Source: DATLNF01 sp046590575 (GTDB lineage: Bacteria > Actinomycetota > Actinomycetes > BP-191). From it: DNA of 31,831 nt. The stretch lies in contig JBKJUS010000218.1 in assembly GCA_046590575.1 (NCBI GenBank), positions 1 to 31,831 of the forward strand, read 5' to 3'. The position numbers and the translations under genes are program-made. Within the stretch, counting starts at the first letter, position 1, and every line of letters starts with the position of its first letter. The notes beneath the pieces are model-generated. The model did no database searches. It was given only the letters and a program-made list of their open reading frames with translations, and was not told the DNA's origin. Positions 1 to 6,983 of this stretch are shown piece by piece.

Positions 1-652
1 GACCCACGACGTGCATGGCGCCAGCGGCGACCAGATCCGCCAACGCCGCTCCGGTCTGCCTCGCGTGGTGGCGCCCATCGATGTTCGCGTCGGCTCCCGC
101 CGCGTGCAGGAGCGTCGCACCGACATCGGGAATGCGCGCAACGCGGCCGAGCACGCCGCGCGCCGACACGCCAGCGCCCGCGAGGACAAGCGGAGCGCGG
201 GACTGAACCACATCAAGGGAACCATGCTCCCCGAGATGACCGCCCCGCTCCGGCCAGTAGTGGCCAGCCGTGTGCACCACAGCAAGGTCCGGGGCGGCTG
301 GGTGCTCGAAGAGGCCGGCGAGGCGCTCGCGGGCGAACGGGTAGCTGTTCGCCGCGTTGCTCGGAGCATGCGGCTCATCGAGCAGCGACGCGAAAGCCAG
401 CGGGTCCTGCCGGGCAACCGGGTCTCGTCCGGTCACTCGCCGTACCTCGTGCGGCTCATTGCGGTCGAAGGCCGCGGTGCCGTCGGCGTTGGTCACCACG
501 ACCACCTCGCCGTCGGCGTACGCGACGAAGTCCACGATGTGCGCCAGGTCAGGAGCGGTCAAGACCTCGAGCGCGCGCCTACGCAGCTCGGGTGAAGGGG
601 TCGCCAGGCCAGACTCGCCGGTCGCCTCGAGGACGCGGTCGGGCAGCGGCAC
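1..652 (-). CDS. Alkaline-phosphatase-superfamily-like protein, N-terminal 217 residues (cut by window edge)
   Basis: Open reading frame on the minus strand running off base 1. The GTG start at 652 has a GAGGAG ribosome site about 5 bases upstream. Residues 121-163 contain VVHTAGHYWPERGG followed by HLGEHGSLDVVQSRAPL and a glycine-rich turn. These resemble the late metal-binding and C-terminal part of nucleotide pyrophosphatase/sulfatase-type alkaline phosphatases; residues 172-193 continue like the usual closing segment. Residues 35-95 look like a small alpha/beta domain (IVDFVAYADGEVVVV). The usual N-terminal catalytic block with its nucleophile is not in the visible part, so the family is inferred from partial motifs. 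A candidate -10 (TAGGCT) lies at 689-694. No signal peptide is seen. Function is a guess at the level of phosphoester or sulfate ester hydrolysis. Confidence 0.6.
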   Translation of the reverse strand, partial: MPLPDRVLEATGESGLATPSPELRRRALEVLTAPDLAHIVDFVAYADGEVVVVTNADGTAAFDRNEPHEVRRVTGRDPVARQDPLAFASLLDEPHAPSNAANSYPFARERLAGLFEHPAAPDLAVVHTAGHYWPERGGHLGEHGSLDVVQSRAPLVLAGAGVSARGVLGRVARIPDVGATLLHAAGADANIDGRHHARQTGAALADLVAAGAMHVVG

Positions 653-688
653 GGGACTCCTCGGCCATCAGGCGGCACATACGCCGCG

Positions 689-694
689 AGCCTA
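689..694 (-). promoter_or_regulatory. Candidate -10 element for the phosphatase-like gene
   Basis: TAGGCT on the minus strand, 36 bases before the GTG start, fits the actinobacterial TANNNT -10 pattern. No convincing -35 was found at 17-18 bases. Together with the GAGGAG ribosome site it would give a short leadered mRNA. Confidence 0.3.
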
Positions 695-831
695 ACCCGC
701 GCGGTCGACGTAGCCGCGGCTCAACTCCGCGTTGGGACGACGACATGCCGAGCGATTCGCGTCCTAGTGCGGAGTGGAACAGGTATCCGCTCGGTATCCG
801 ACGAACCGGCGGGCGAGGAGGCGGGCATGAC

Positions 832-866
832 GGAGCCCCCGGTGCGGGGAAGGCACCGGGGGCTCC
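832..866 (-). terminator. Hairpin terminator behind the whiB7 small-gene unit
   Basis: Perfect 14-bp inverted repeat (832-845 with 853-866) with a 7-base loop. It lies 45 bases past the stop of the 57-residue gene on the minus strand. There is no T-run, as is common for terminators in GC-rich actinomycetes. It separates the whiB7 unit from the phosphatase-like gene that follows on the same strand. Confidence 0.55.
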
Positions 867-910
867 GGATGCCGCAGTGGGTGCGGCGGGTGCGGGTGAA
901 ACGGGGCAGG

Positions 911-1084
911 TCACGCGATCTCGGTGACCGCGATGGCTGCGGCCCGGGCCCGACGGCTGGCGGACTCGGCCCGCCGTGCCCACCGGCGCGCCAGGACGAG
1001 TCGCAGGGCGACGCGTTGAGCTTCGGCTTCGCGGTGCAGCGCGTGCTGATGGCCGCGGGCCAATTCCTCATGGATGAGGTTCAT
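911..1084 (-). CDS. Small basic helical protein, 57 aa, downstream of whiB7
   Basis: ATG at 1084 is preceded by GAGAGGA eight bases upstream, and the frame runs 57 codons to TGA at 911. The protein starts MNLIHEELARGHQHALHREA and is rich in Ala, Arg and His with no Cys or membrane segment; it should form one or two amphipathic helices. Short Arg/Ala-rich proteins with a similar HELA...LHREAEA pattern are common in actinobacteria and have no assigned function. It begins 39 bases after the whiB7 stop on the same strand and is followed by a hairpin terminator, so it is probably the second cistron of the whiB7 transcript. Evidence for translation is the ribosome site and codon pattern only. Confidence 0.6.
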   Translation of the reverse strand: MNLIHEELARGHQHALHREAEAQRVALRLVLARRWARRAESASRRARAAAIAVTEIA

Positions 1085-1123
1085 GACGGTGTCCTCTCAG
1101 GAAAATTGTGTGGTGATCGGTGC

Positions 1124-1402
1124 TCATGCAGCGACCTCTTTGCGCGGGCGGCCACGGGGCCGCTTGCGCGCGACGATGACGCCTTGGACGAAGAGCTGGC
1201 CGCCCCAGACGCCCCAAGGCTCCCGGCGCTCCATGGCGCCGGCCAGACAGGTCGCCCGAATCGGGCAGTCGCTGCACATCGCCTTCGCGAGCTCGACGTC
1301 GGTCGGCGACTCGGCGAAGAAGAGGTCCGGCTCCGTGCGCCAGCACGGCAGCTCGTGCGCCTCCATGTCGTCGGGCAGGTCGACCGCGAACAGGTCCAAC
1401 AT
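1124..1402 (-). CDS. whiB7: WhiB7 transcriptional activator of antibiotic resistance
   Basis: 92-residue WhiB-family iron-sulfur protein. The four cluster ligands are C20, C43, C46 and C52 (C-x22-C-x2-C-x5-C). They are followed by the EPWGVWGG turn at 61-68 that contacts the primary sigma factor and by the AT-hook KRPRGRPRK at 80-88. The AT-hook plus the EPWGVWGG context is the signature of WhiB7 (WblC in Streptomyces), which binds AT-rich DNA next to the -35 of resistance genes and its own promoter. The ATG at 1402 has GAGGGG nine bases upstream, inside a small CCCC/GGGG hairpin. As in M. tuberculosis it sits next to uvrD2. The long leader with an upstream ORF and terminator (1403-1845) indicates attenuation control. 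Confidence 0.95.
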   Translation of the reverse strand: MLDLFAVDLPDDMEAHELPCWRTEPDLFFAESPTDVELAKAMCSDCPIRATCLAGAMERREPWGVWGGQLFVQGVIVARKRPRGRPRKEVAA

Positions 1403-1463
1403 TTTCAGTCACCCCTCAGGGGAAAGATGCGGTGCGGGTCGAGACGGATGGGTCGGAGAAACG

Positions 1464-1500
1464 AAAAAGGCCGTGGATCCCGGTAAGGGGATCCACGGCC
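1464..1500 (-). terminator. whiB7 leader attenuator (intrinsic terminator)
   Basis: Perfect 13-bp stem (1488-1500 with 1469-1481), 6-base loop, followed on the minus strand by TTTTTCGTTTCT. This U-tailed intrinsic terminator is 23 bases beyond the stop codon of the 80-codon leader ORF and 62 bases ahead of the whiB7 start codon. It would therefore end most leader transcripts before whiB7. It is the only strongly U-tailed hairpin seen in the window. whiB7/wblC leaders in mycobacteria and Streptomyces are known to carry such an attenuator, relieved when translation of the upstream ORF is disturbed by ribosome-targeting antibiotics. Confidence 0.85.
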
Positions 1501-1522
1501 TCGAGGCGGTGGCGATGCGCTG

Positions 1523-1765
1523 TCAGCGCAGTGCCGCCAGATCTCGAGGCGGATGGGTCCCCGCGTGCTTCGTGGCATTCGCTCCCACGAACAGGGATGC
1601 GAAACCAGTCATCGCCGGGATGGCCGCGACATCAGCGGCCGGGAGCAGGGTCGTGGGCGAGAGCGTGCGGCGGTGGTCACTCTCGTTCGAGAGGCAGCCC
1701 AGCGAGAAAGCAGCACGAAGCTCACGACCGATGACGGCCGCGGTGTCGGTGTAGGTCCTACGCAT
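1523..1765 (-). CDS. whiB7 leader ORF (80-codon regulatory uORF)
   Basis: ATG at 1765 lies seven bases after GGGAGG, an excellent ribosome site. The 80-codon frame begins MRRTYTDTAAVIGRELRAAF and ends at TGA 1523-1525. The stop codon lies in the loop of a small hairpin (1516-1530), just ahead of the attenuator. The product shows no domain, signal peptide or membrane segment; the likely role is in cis, with ribosome progress on this ORF deciding whether the downstream terminator forms. It lies between the putative whiB7 promoter and whiB7. Start codon and stop placement are seen directly; the regulatory role is inferred from whiB7/wblC leaders in relatives. Confidence 0.75.
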   Translation of the reverse strand: MRRTYTDTAAVIGRELRAAFSLGCLSNESDHRRTLSPTTLLPAADVAAIPAMTGFASLFVGANATKHAGTHPPRDLAALR

Positions 1766-1845
1766 GGGGCACCTCCCTTCCGGACTCACTTGCCTCGAGT
1801 CGGTGGCAGCCAACTCGGTCTGACCACTCGGCCAGCGCTGGCGCG

Positions 1846-1887
1846 AGGTTAAGGGGTCGCCCCGGAAGACCGCAAGTGATTTATCGC
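1846..1887 (-). promoter_or_regulatory. Candidate whiB7 promoter with AT-rich WhiB7 box
   Basis: On the minus strand an AT-rich patch GATAAATCAC (within 1876-1887) directly precedes -35 TTGCGG (1870-1875), an 18-base spacer and -10 TAACCT (1846-1851). WhiB7 is known to bind a short AT-rich sequence just upstream of the -35 of its targets, including its own gene. Transcription would start about 75-80 bases before the leader ORF. Confidence 0.5.
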
Positions 1888-1902
1888 GTGCTCGACAGCA
1901 AT

Positions 1903-3969
1903 TTATGAATTCGAGACCAACGCCAGAACTTCTTGGCCGAACTTGTCCAGCTTGGTCGGGCCGACGCCGGGGATCGCGGCGAGCTCGTCGACTGATGTCG
2001 GCCGTCCCTCGGCGATGGCGGTCAGCGTGAGATCGGTGAAGACGCAGTACGCCGGCTGACCGAGCTCTCCGGCCCGCCCCTTGCGCCAGTCGCGCAACCG
2101 CTCGAAAAGCGCCTCGTCCATCGTCGACGGGCAGTCGGCGCATCGACGCAGATGGCGAGCGGCCACATCAACCAGCGGTTTACCGCACACCCGGCACTTG
2201 GCAACGCTCCGACTGCGCCGGGCCCCCCGCTCGGCTGCCGCCGGCTCCGGCGTGCCGGTGATGCCGTCGAGGAAGCGGCTGCGGGAGTTCGTACGTCGGC
2301 CGCCCTCGGCTCGGGCCAGCGCCCAGCTCAGCGCGACGTGCCGACGAGCCCGCGTGATGCCGACATAGAGCAGCCGACGCTCCTCGGCAATCTGCTCGAG
2401 CGTCGTCGCATGCTGGATCGGCATAGTTCCATCGGCCAGCCCGACGAGGAAGACGGCATCCCACTCGAGTCCCTTGGCCGCATGCAAGGACGCCAGGGTG
2501 ACGCCCGCAACAACCGGCACATGCTGGTCAGCGATTCGCTCGTCGAGCTCGGCCACGAAATCGGCCAGGCCAGCGTGCGGGTCCGCAGCCGCCAGGTCCC
2601 CAGCAATACTGACCAGCGCGGCGAGCGCGTCCCACCGATCACGGGCCGCACCGGCACCAGACGGCGCGCCGTCAGGCCGCCACGCGACCCGCTCGGCCAG
2701 CGCCGCATGGACCTGCTCGAGCAGCGGCTCTGGCTCCGTGACTCGCGAGGCCCCGCGCAGTGCCGCGACGGCGTCGCGCACCTCACGCCGGTCGAAGAAC
2801 CGCTCGCCTCCCCGTACCAGGTAGGGGACGCCTGCTGCGGCCAGCGCCGCTTCGTAGGCCTGGGACTGAGCGTTGACGCGGTAGAGCACCGCCACCTCGA
2901 ACACCGGCGTACCGGCGTCGAGGAGAGCCTTCACCCGGGCGGTCACCCACCGCGCCTCTTCCGGCTCGGAGCCGTGCTCGACAAAGAGCGGGGTCGGACC
3001 CTCGGGCAGTTGTGCGACGAGTGACTTCGGTGAGCCCCGGCGTGTCGGGTCACCGGCGATGACCCGATTGGCCAGCTCGACGACCTGCGGGGTGGAGCGG
3101 TAGTCGCGGACGAGACGAACGACGGTGGCATCGGGATAGCGGCGGGAGAACTGCAGCAGATGCTCACGGCTGGCCCCGGCGAAGGAGTAGATCGTCTGGT
3201 CGTCGTCACCGACCACACAGATGTCGGCACGTTCGCCGAGCCACGCGTCGAGCAGCCGCTGCTGGAGCGGGTTGACGTCCTGGTACTCGTCGACGACCAG
3301 GTGCCGGTACCGCGAGTGCACCTCGTCGGCGATGTCCTCGTGGGCCGCGATGACGTCGGCGGTCAGCAGCAGCAGGTCGTCGAAGTCGTGCAGGCCGTTG
3401 CGGCGCTTGGCCTCCTCGTACGCCGCGTAGACCGCGGCCACCTCCTCGGCCGGCCGGGGGGTCTCCCGGCCCACCCCTCTGGCAGCAGCGGCGTACCGCT
3501 CGGCGGAGAACATCCGGGCCTTGGCCCACTCGATCTCTCCGATGAGGTCGCGCACCTCGGTGTTGCTCACCCGCAGCCCGCTGCGCCCCGCCGCCGTCGA
3601 CACCAGCCCGAACTTGTTGTCCAGCAGCGAAGGCATCTCACCGCCGACGGCCCGCGGCCAGAAGTAGGTGAGCTGACGTCGCGCCGCCGCATGAAAGGTG
3701 CGGGCCTGCACCCGCTCGACTCCTGACCCGCGGCCCGCCAACGCTCGTAGCCGCCCCCGCAGCTCACCGGCGGCCCGCGCGGTGAAGGTCACGCACAGCA
3801 CATGCTGCGGTTGGACGATGCCGGTGGCCACCAGGTAGGCGACGCGGTGGGTGATCGTGCGGGTCTTGCCCGTCCCGGCACCGGCCACGATGCACACCGG
3901 ACCGGCGGGAGCGAGCACGGCGGCCCGCTGCTCCGGGTCGAGCGCGGCGAGAATGTGGTCGGCAGTCAT
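1903..3969 (-). CDS. uvrD2: UvrD2 superfamily 1 DNA helicase with HRDC domain
   Basis: 688-residue 3'-5' SF1 helicase. Walker A GAGTGKTR is at 30-37. The DEYQD Walker B and the QTIYSFAGA motif III region follow, and helicase motifs V-VI (LHAAKGLEWD, YVGITRAR) lie in the C-terminal motor domain. A tetracysteine element (C592, C595, C610, C613) links to a C-terminal HRDC domain (about 615-685). The tetracysteine plus HRDC combination is specific for UvrD2, which needs the cysteine element for unwinding in mycobacteria. I chose ATG 3969 because it begins MTADHILAALDPEQ just ahead of motif Q; the open frame to 4167 lacks helicase sequence. It is transcribed toward whiB7, as in M. tuberculosis, and probably unwinds DNA in excision or recombination repair. 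Confidence 0.93.
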   Translation of the reverse strand: MTADHILAALDPEQRAAVLAPAGPVCIVAGAGTGKTRTITHRVAYLVATGIVQPQHVLCVTFTARAAGELRGRLRALAGRGSGVERVQARTFHAAARRQLTYFWPRAVGGEMPSLLDNKFGLVSTAAGRSGLRVSNTEVRDLIGEIEWAKARMFSAERYAAAARGVGRETPRPAEEVAAVYAAYEEAKRRNGLHDFDDLLLLTADVIAAHEDIADEVHSRYRHLVVDEYQDVNPLQQRLLDAWLGERADICVVGDDDQTIYSFAGASREHLLQFSRRYPDATVVRLVRDYRSTPQVVELANRVIAGDPTRRGSPKSLVAQLPEGPTPLFVEHGSEPEEARWVTARVKALLDAGTPVFEVAVLYRVNAQSQAYEAALAAAGVPYLVRGGERFFDRREVRDAVAALRGASRVTEPEPLLEQVHAALAERVAWRPDGAPSGAGAARDRWDALAALVSIAGDLAAADPHAGLADFVAELDERIADQHVPVVAGVTLASLHAAKGLEWDAVFLVGLADGTMPIQHATTLEQIAEERRLLYVGITRARRHVALSWALARAEGGRRTNSRSRFLDGITGTPEPAAAERGARRSRSVAKCRVCGKPLVDVAARHLRRCADCPSTMDEALFERLRDWRKGRAGELGQPAYCVFTDLTLTAIAEGRPTSVDELAAIPGVGPTKLDKFGQEVLALVSNS

Positions 3970-4102
3970 CGCGCAACAGTCTCCCAGGCCCGACCGACGG
4001 GAGATCTTGGCACGCGAGAAGGGGGGATGAAATCCGGTGAGTACAGGGTTGCCCCCTACGGCAACTGCCGCGGGTTCGCCGGCGGCGGAGAGGAGACTGC
4101 GC

Positions 4103-4348
4103 GTGGAGCGCGAGGGTGAACTGGTGATGTACACGACCACCTGGTGCGGGTACTGCGTACGCCTCAAGCGCTTCCTCGACAGCGAGTCCCTGCCCTACCG
4201 AGAGGTCAACATCGAGACCGACCCGGATGCGGCCCACTTCGTCATGACGGTCAACGGCGGTAACCGGACCGTCCCAACGCTGCTCTTCCCCGACGGAACC
4301 GCGCTGGCCAACCCGACGCCGGCCCAGGTCCGCGACCGCGTGGCGTAA
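4103..4348 (+). CDS. mrx1: Mycoredoxin (Mrx1-type glutaredoxin)
   Basis: 81-residue thioredoxin-fold protein starting VEREGELVMYTTTWCGYC, with the redox motif C15-G-Y-C18 and the substrate-binding NGGNRTVPTLLF segment. The CGYC motif and the conserved VNGGNRTVPT match mycoredoxin-1, which reduces mycothiol mixed disulfides in the actinomycete cytoplasm. GTG at 4103 is preferred because GGAGAGGAG ends eight bases upstream and the length then matches the family (about 80-85 residues). The frame is open from an earlier GTG at 4037, but that would add 22 unstructured residues. It is divergent from uvrD2 with a 133-base gap, the same partnership as in M. tuberculosis. Confidence 0.92.
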   Translation: MEREGELVMYTTTWCGYCVRLKRFLDSESLPYREVNIETDPDAAHFVMTVNGGNRTVPTLLFPDGTALANPTPAQVRDRVA

Positions 4349-4426
4349 TCAATCCCGGCGATCCACTTCCGCGGCGGCCGACAGTGCGCGACGATGCGAA
4401 GTCAACGGTCCGGGGAAGGGTCTGCC

Positions 4427-5260
4427 ATGTTCGCCGCCAGCATGCATGATGAGGTGATCGACGCCGCGCTGTCGTGCGCCGCGACGCTCATCGGCATGGA
4501 GGTCGTCTTCATCGGCGGCATCGACGACGCGACGTTCCGCTTCGAGCGGGTGGCGGGCACGTGGCCCGGCATCATCGAAGGGGCGGCAATCGACTTCTCC
4601 GCCACCTTCTGCCGTCGGATGCTCGACGGTGCCCCGCCGTCGACGTCGGACGCGGCCAACGACCCGGCGTACGTCGACACGCCCGGACGCACCGAGTTCG
4701 ACGTCACCTCCTATGTCGGAGTGCCGATCCGTGACGGCGGCGGGCACGTCATCGGCACGCTCTGCGGCGTCGACCACGGCAACGTGGTGGTCGATGAGCA
4801 CGTCCTGGGCGTCCTCACCGAGCTCGCCGGCATCGTCTCCGCCCACCTCGTCGAGGTGCCCGGCCAGGATGCCCTCGCGATCCGCCGCACCGCGCACGGC
4901 TGGGCGGTCGGCGACGCCGACCACGAGACCTCCTTGACGAGCGCGATGGTCCTCGCCGACCTGCTCGCCGACGACCTCGCCGCACCTGGACGCCCGGCGC
5001 GGCAGTCTGGCGACGTGTCCGAGGTCGAGCAGCTCCGGGCGTCCGTAGCCCAGCTCGAGCACGCCCTCGCCGCGCGCGTCATCGTCGAGCAGGCCATCGG
5101 CGTACTCGCCGAACGACACTCCACCACCCCGCGCGACGCCTTCGAGAGCCTGCGCAAGGTCGCCCGGCGTGGCGGCGCCAGGGTGCATGATCTGGCCCGC
5201 GACATCGTGCGATCGGTCACCGATCCTGCGACGGTCCTGCCACCCGAGTTGGCTCGCTAG
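4427..5260 (+). CDS. GAF-ANTAR RNA-binding response regulator
   Basis: 277-residue protein with an N-terminal GAF sensor domain (about 5-145; core SYVGVPIRDGGGHVIGTLCG), a linker, a short coiled coil, and a C-terminal ANTAR domain (about 198-262; ARVIVEQAIGVLAERHSTTP, then a second helix pair). ANTAR domains bind paired hexaloop stem-loops in nascent mRNA and prevent termination, so this is probably a ligand-controlled antiterminator. ATG 4427 is chosen because GGGGAAGGG lies six bases upstream; an upstream ATG at 4394 has no ribosome site. It follows mycoredoxin by 78 bases on the same strand. Its stop codon overlaps the stop of the opposite-strand gene in a shared CTAG. No ligand or RNA target can be named. 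Confidence 0.88.
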   Translation: MFAASMHDEVIDAALSCAATLIGMEVVFIGGIDDATFRFERVAGTWPGIIEGAAIDFSATFCRRMLDGAPPSTSDAANDPAYVDTPGRTEFDVTSYVGVPIRDGGGHVIGTLCGVDHGNVVVDEHVLGVLTELAGIVSAHLVEVPGQDALAIRRTAHGWAVGDADHETSLTSAMVLADLLADDLAAPGRPARQSGDVSEVEQLRASVAQLEHALAARVIVEQAIGVLAERHSTTPRDAFESLRKVARRGGARVHDLARDIVRSVTDPATVLPPELAR

Positions 5261-5466
5261 CGACGCCACAGGCGCAGGGCGAAAGCCCCCAGAACGACCG
5301 CGATCCCGGCACCCGCCAGCGCAGCCACACCCACTCCGCCGAGGACCTGGTCATGGTCGAGGGCATAGATCGCGATGACCACGGTGTTCGCGGCAGCGAT
5401 CACCGTCAGCACTGCGAGGACGAGGGCAGCCGCGCGCCCGGCAGCGGAGAAGGTCGAGTCCCTCAT
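5257..5466 (-). CDS. Small two-helix membrane protein
   Basis: 69-residue protein with two predicted transmembrane helices (about 11-35 and 45-66), a short charged N-terminus and an RLWRR end. The ATG at 5466 overlaps the last codons of the M20 peptidase gene as ATGA, so translation is probably coupled. No named domain is recognised. It could serve as a membrane partner of the peptidase or be an unrelated passenger. The stop codon shares CTAG with the GAF-ANTAR gene on the other strand. Confidence 0.7.
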   Translation of the reverse strand: MRDSTFSAAGRAAALVLAVLTVIAAANTVVIAIYALDHDQVLGGVGVAALAGAGIAVVLGAFALRLWRR

Positions 5467-6848
5467 CTGCGCACTGGCAGCGCGTCAGCGAGCTCCTTCC
5501 AGAGGTACGCCGCGGCTTCGGCCCCGCGCAGCAGGTTGGGCAGGTTGACCTTCTCGTTGGGCGAGTGAATGCGGTCGTCGGGCAGCCCGACGCCTAGGAA
5601 GACGACGGGTGCCTCGAGCACCTCGGCGAGGTCGGCCTCCGGGCCGCTGCCACCTTCACGGGTGTAGAGGATCCGGCCACCGAAGGCCCGCTCCATCGCC
5701 CGGGTGGCCGCCTGCAGGGCCGGGTGGTCGAGCGGCGTCAGGCACGGCCGGACCCCGCCGAAGAAGGTGACCTCGTGCCGCAGACCGGCCGGCACCCGCT
5801 TGGACACCCACTGCCGAAAGCCCTCCTCGACTTCCCCGGGCACCTGGTCAGCGACCAGCCGGAAGGAGATCTTGGCGTGCGCCTCGGCCGGGATGATGGT
5901 CTTCTGCCCGACGCCGACGTAGCCGCCCCAGATGCCGTTGACCTCCGCCGTGGGGCGGGCGCCGACCCGCTCCAGCGTCGTGAAGCCGGACTCCCCCCAG
6001 GTCGCCGTCGACGTCGCATCACGAAGCCACGCAGCCTCGTCGAAGGGGAGCGCCGCCATCAGCTCGCGGTCGCGGTCGGACAACGGTACGACGCGATCGT
6101 AGAAGCCGGGCAACGTGACGTGGCGGTCCTCGTCGTGCAGCTGAGCGCACAGCCGCGCGATCTCGGTCGCCGGGTTGGGCACTCCGCCGCCGAACGAACC
6201 CGAGTGCAGGTCCACCTGCGGACCGTAAAGGTCCACCTGGGCGAAGACGAGGCCGCGCATGCCGACGCACATCGACGGGGTGTTCTTGTCGAAGATGCCG
6301 GTGTCGCTGACCACCACGACGTCGCAGCGGAGCCTCGCGCGCTCCCGCTTCAGCAGCGCCGCGAAGTGCGGCGAGCCGATCTCCTCTTCACCTTCGACGA
6401 GCACCTTGAGGTTGACCCCGATATCGCCGTACGACGCCAGCGCTGCCTCGAGCCCGAGCAGGTGGAACAGCACCTGGCCCTTGTCATCGACCGCGCCGCG
6501 CGCGAAGAGGTCGTCGCCCCGGACCGTCGGCTCGAACGGCGGTGTCTCCCACAACTCCAACGGGTCGACCGGCTGGACGTCGTGATGACCGTAGACAACG
6601 ACCGTCGGCTTGTCGTCCCCCACCAGTCGCTCGGCGTAGACCGCCGGATGCCCGCCGTCGTCGGTCTCCCACACCTCGACGGTAGGAAAGCCGGTACGCC
6701 GCAGCGCCTCCGCGGCCCACTCGGCGCTGGCCCGCACGTCGCCGGCGTACGCGGGGTCGGCCGAGATGCTGGGGATGCGCAGCCACGCGTCGAGGTCGGC
6801 GTAGAGGCGATCGGCGTGCTGGGTCACGTAGTCGCGAATGTCAGGCAT
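5463..6848 (-). CDS. M20-family metallo-dipeptidase
   Basis: 461-residue cytoplasmic M20 peptidase (PepV/carnosinase/CPG2-like dipeptidase group). Metal and catalytic motifs are in order: Y-G-H88-H-D90-V-Q-P; the RGAVDDKG loop with bridging D121; the VEGEEEIG motif with E154/E155; a dimerisation domain in the middle (about 190-330); and a final H in HSPNEKVNL. Two zinc or similar ions and hydrolysis of dipeptides are expected from the family. No signal peptide is seen. The ATG at 6848 follows a -10 TAGGCT by seven bases, suggesting a leaderless mRNA. It is followed by the overlapping small membrane gene. Confidence 0.92.
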   Translation of the reverse strand: MPDIRDYVTQHADRLYADLDAWLRIPSISADPAYAGDVRASAEWAAEALRRTGFPTVEVWETDDGGHPAVYAERLVGDDKPTVVVYGHHDVQPVDPLELWETPPFEPTVRGDDLFARGAVDDKGQVLFHLLGLEAALASYGDIGVNLKVLVEGEEEIGSPHFAALLKRERARLRCDVVVVSDTGIFDKNTPSMCVGMRGLVFAQVDLYGPQVDLHSGSFGGGVPNPATEIARLCAQLHDEDRHVTLPGFYDRVVPLSDRDRELMAALPFDEAAWLRDATSTATWGESGFTTLERVGARPTAEVNGIWGGYVGVGQKTIIPAEAHAKISFRLVADQVPGEVEEGFRQWVSKRVPAGLRHEVTFFGGVRPCLTPLDHPALQAATRAMERAFGGRILYTREGGSGPEADLAEVLEAPVVFLGVGLPDDRIHSPNEKVNLPNLLRGAEAAAYLWKELADALPVRR

Positions 6849-6855
6849 GCTCGCC

Positions 6856-6861
6856 AGCCTA
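6856..6861 (-). promoter_or_regulatory. Leaderless promoter -10 for the M20 peptidase
   Basis: TAGGCT on the minus strand with seven bases to the ATG. The spacing would place the transcription start at or next to the start codon. The -35 is weak or not recognisable. Confidence 0.5.
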
Positions 6862-6971
6862 AGGGCCGCCTATCGGCGTACCACTTCGCAACCTCGTCGT
6901 GGGGAGACCTACGCCCCAAATCAGCACCGCGATGGGGGCGCAACTCTTCAGCGATGGCAGTCGATGCCCCA

Positions 6972-6977
6972 TAGGCT
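6972..6977 (+). promoter_or_regulatory. Leaderless promoter -10 for the phosphotransferase-ECF cassette
   Basis: TAGGCT six bases before the GTG at 6984, with no ribosome site between. This is the classic actinobacterial leaderless arrangement. It is the only promoter candidate found ahead of the three overlapping genes. Confidence 0.5.
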
Positions 6978-6983
6978 CGACGA

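Noticed and set aside
653..1071. Minus-strand frames of about 116-134 residues ahead of the phosphatase-like gene
   Set aside because: They run through the terminator hairpin and the 57-residue gene in other frames, are Arg/Pro/Ser-rich and have no ribosome site.
5724..6974. Plus-strand open frame of 416 residues opposite the M20 peptidase
   Set aside because: Composition is shadow-like and the opposite strand encodes an intact peptidase with all catalytic motifs.
6849..6983. WhiB7-type AT-rich box before the phosphotransferase gene
   Set aside because: The only A/T-rich patch (near CCCCAAATCAG) is not followed by a -35 and -10 at suitable spacing; the clear -10 is the leaderless TAGGCT.
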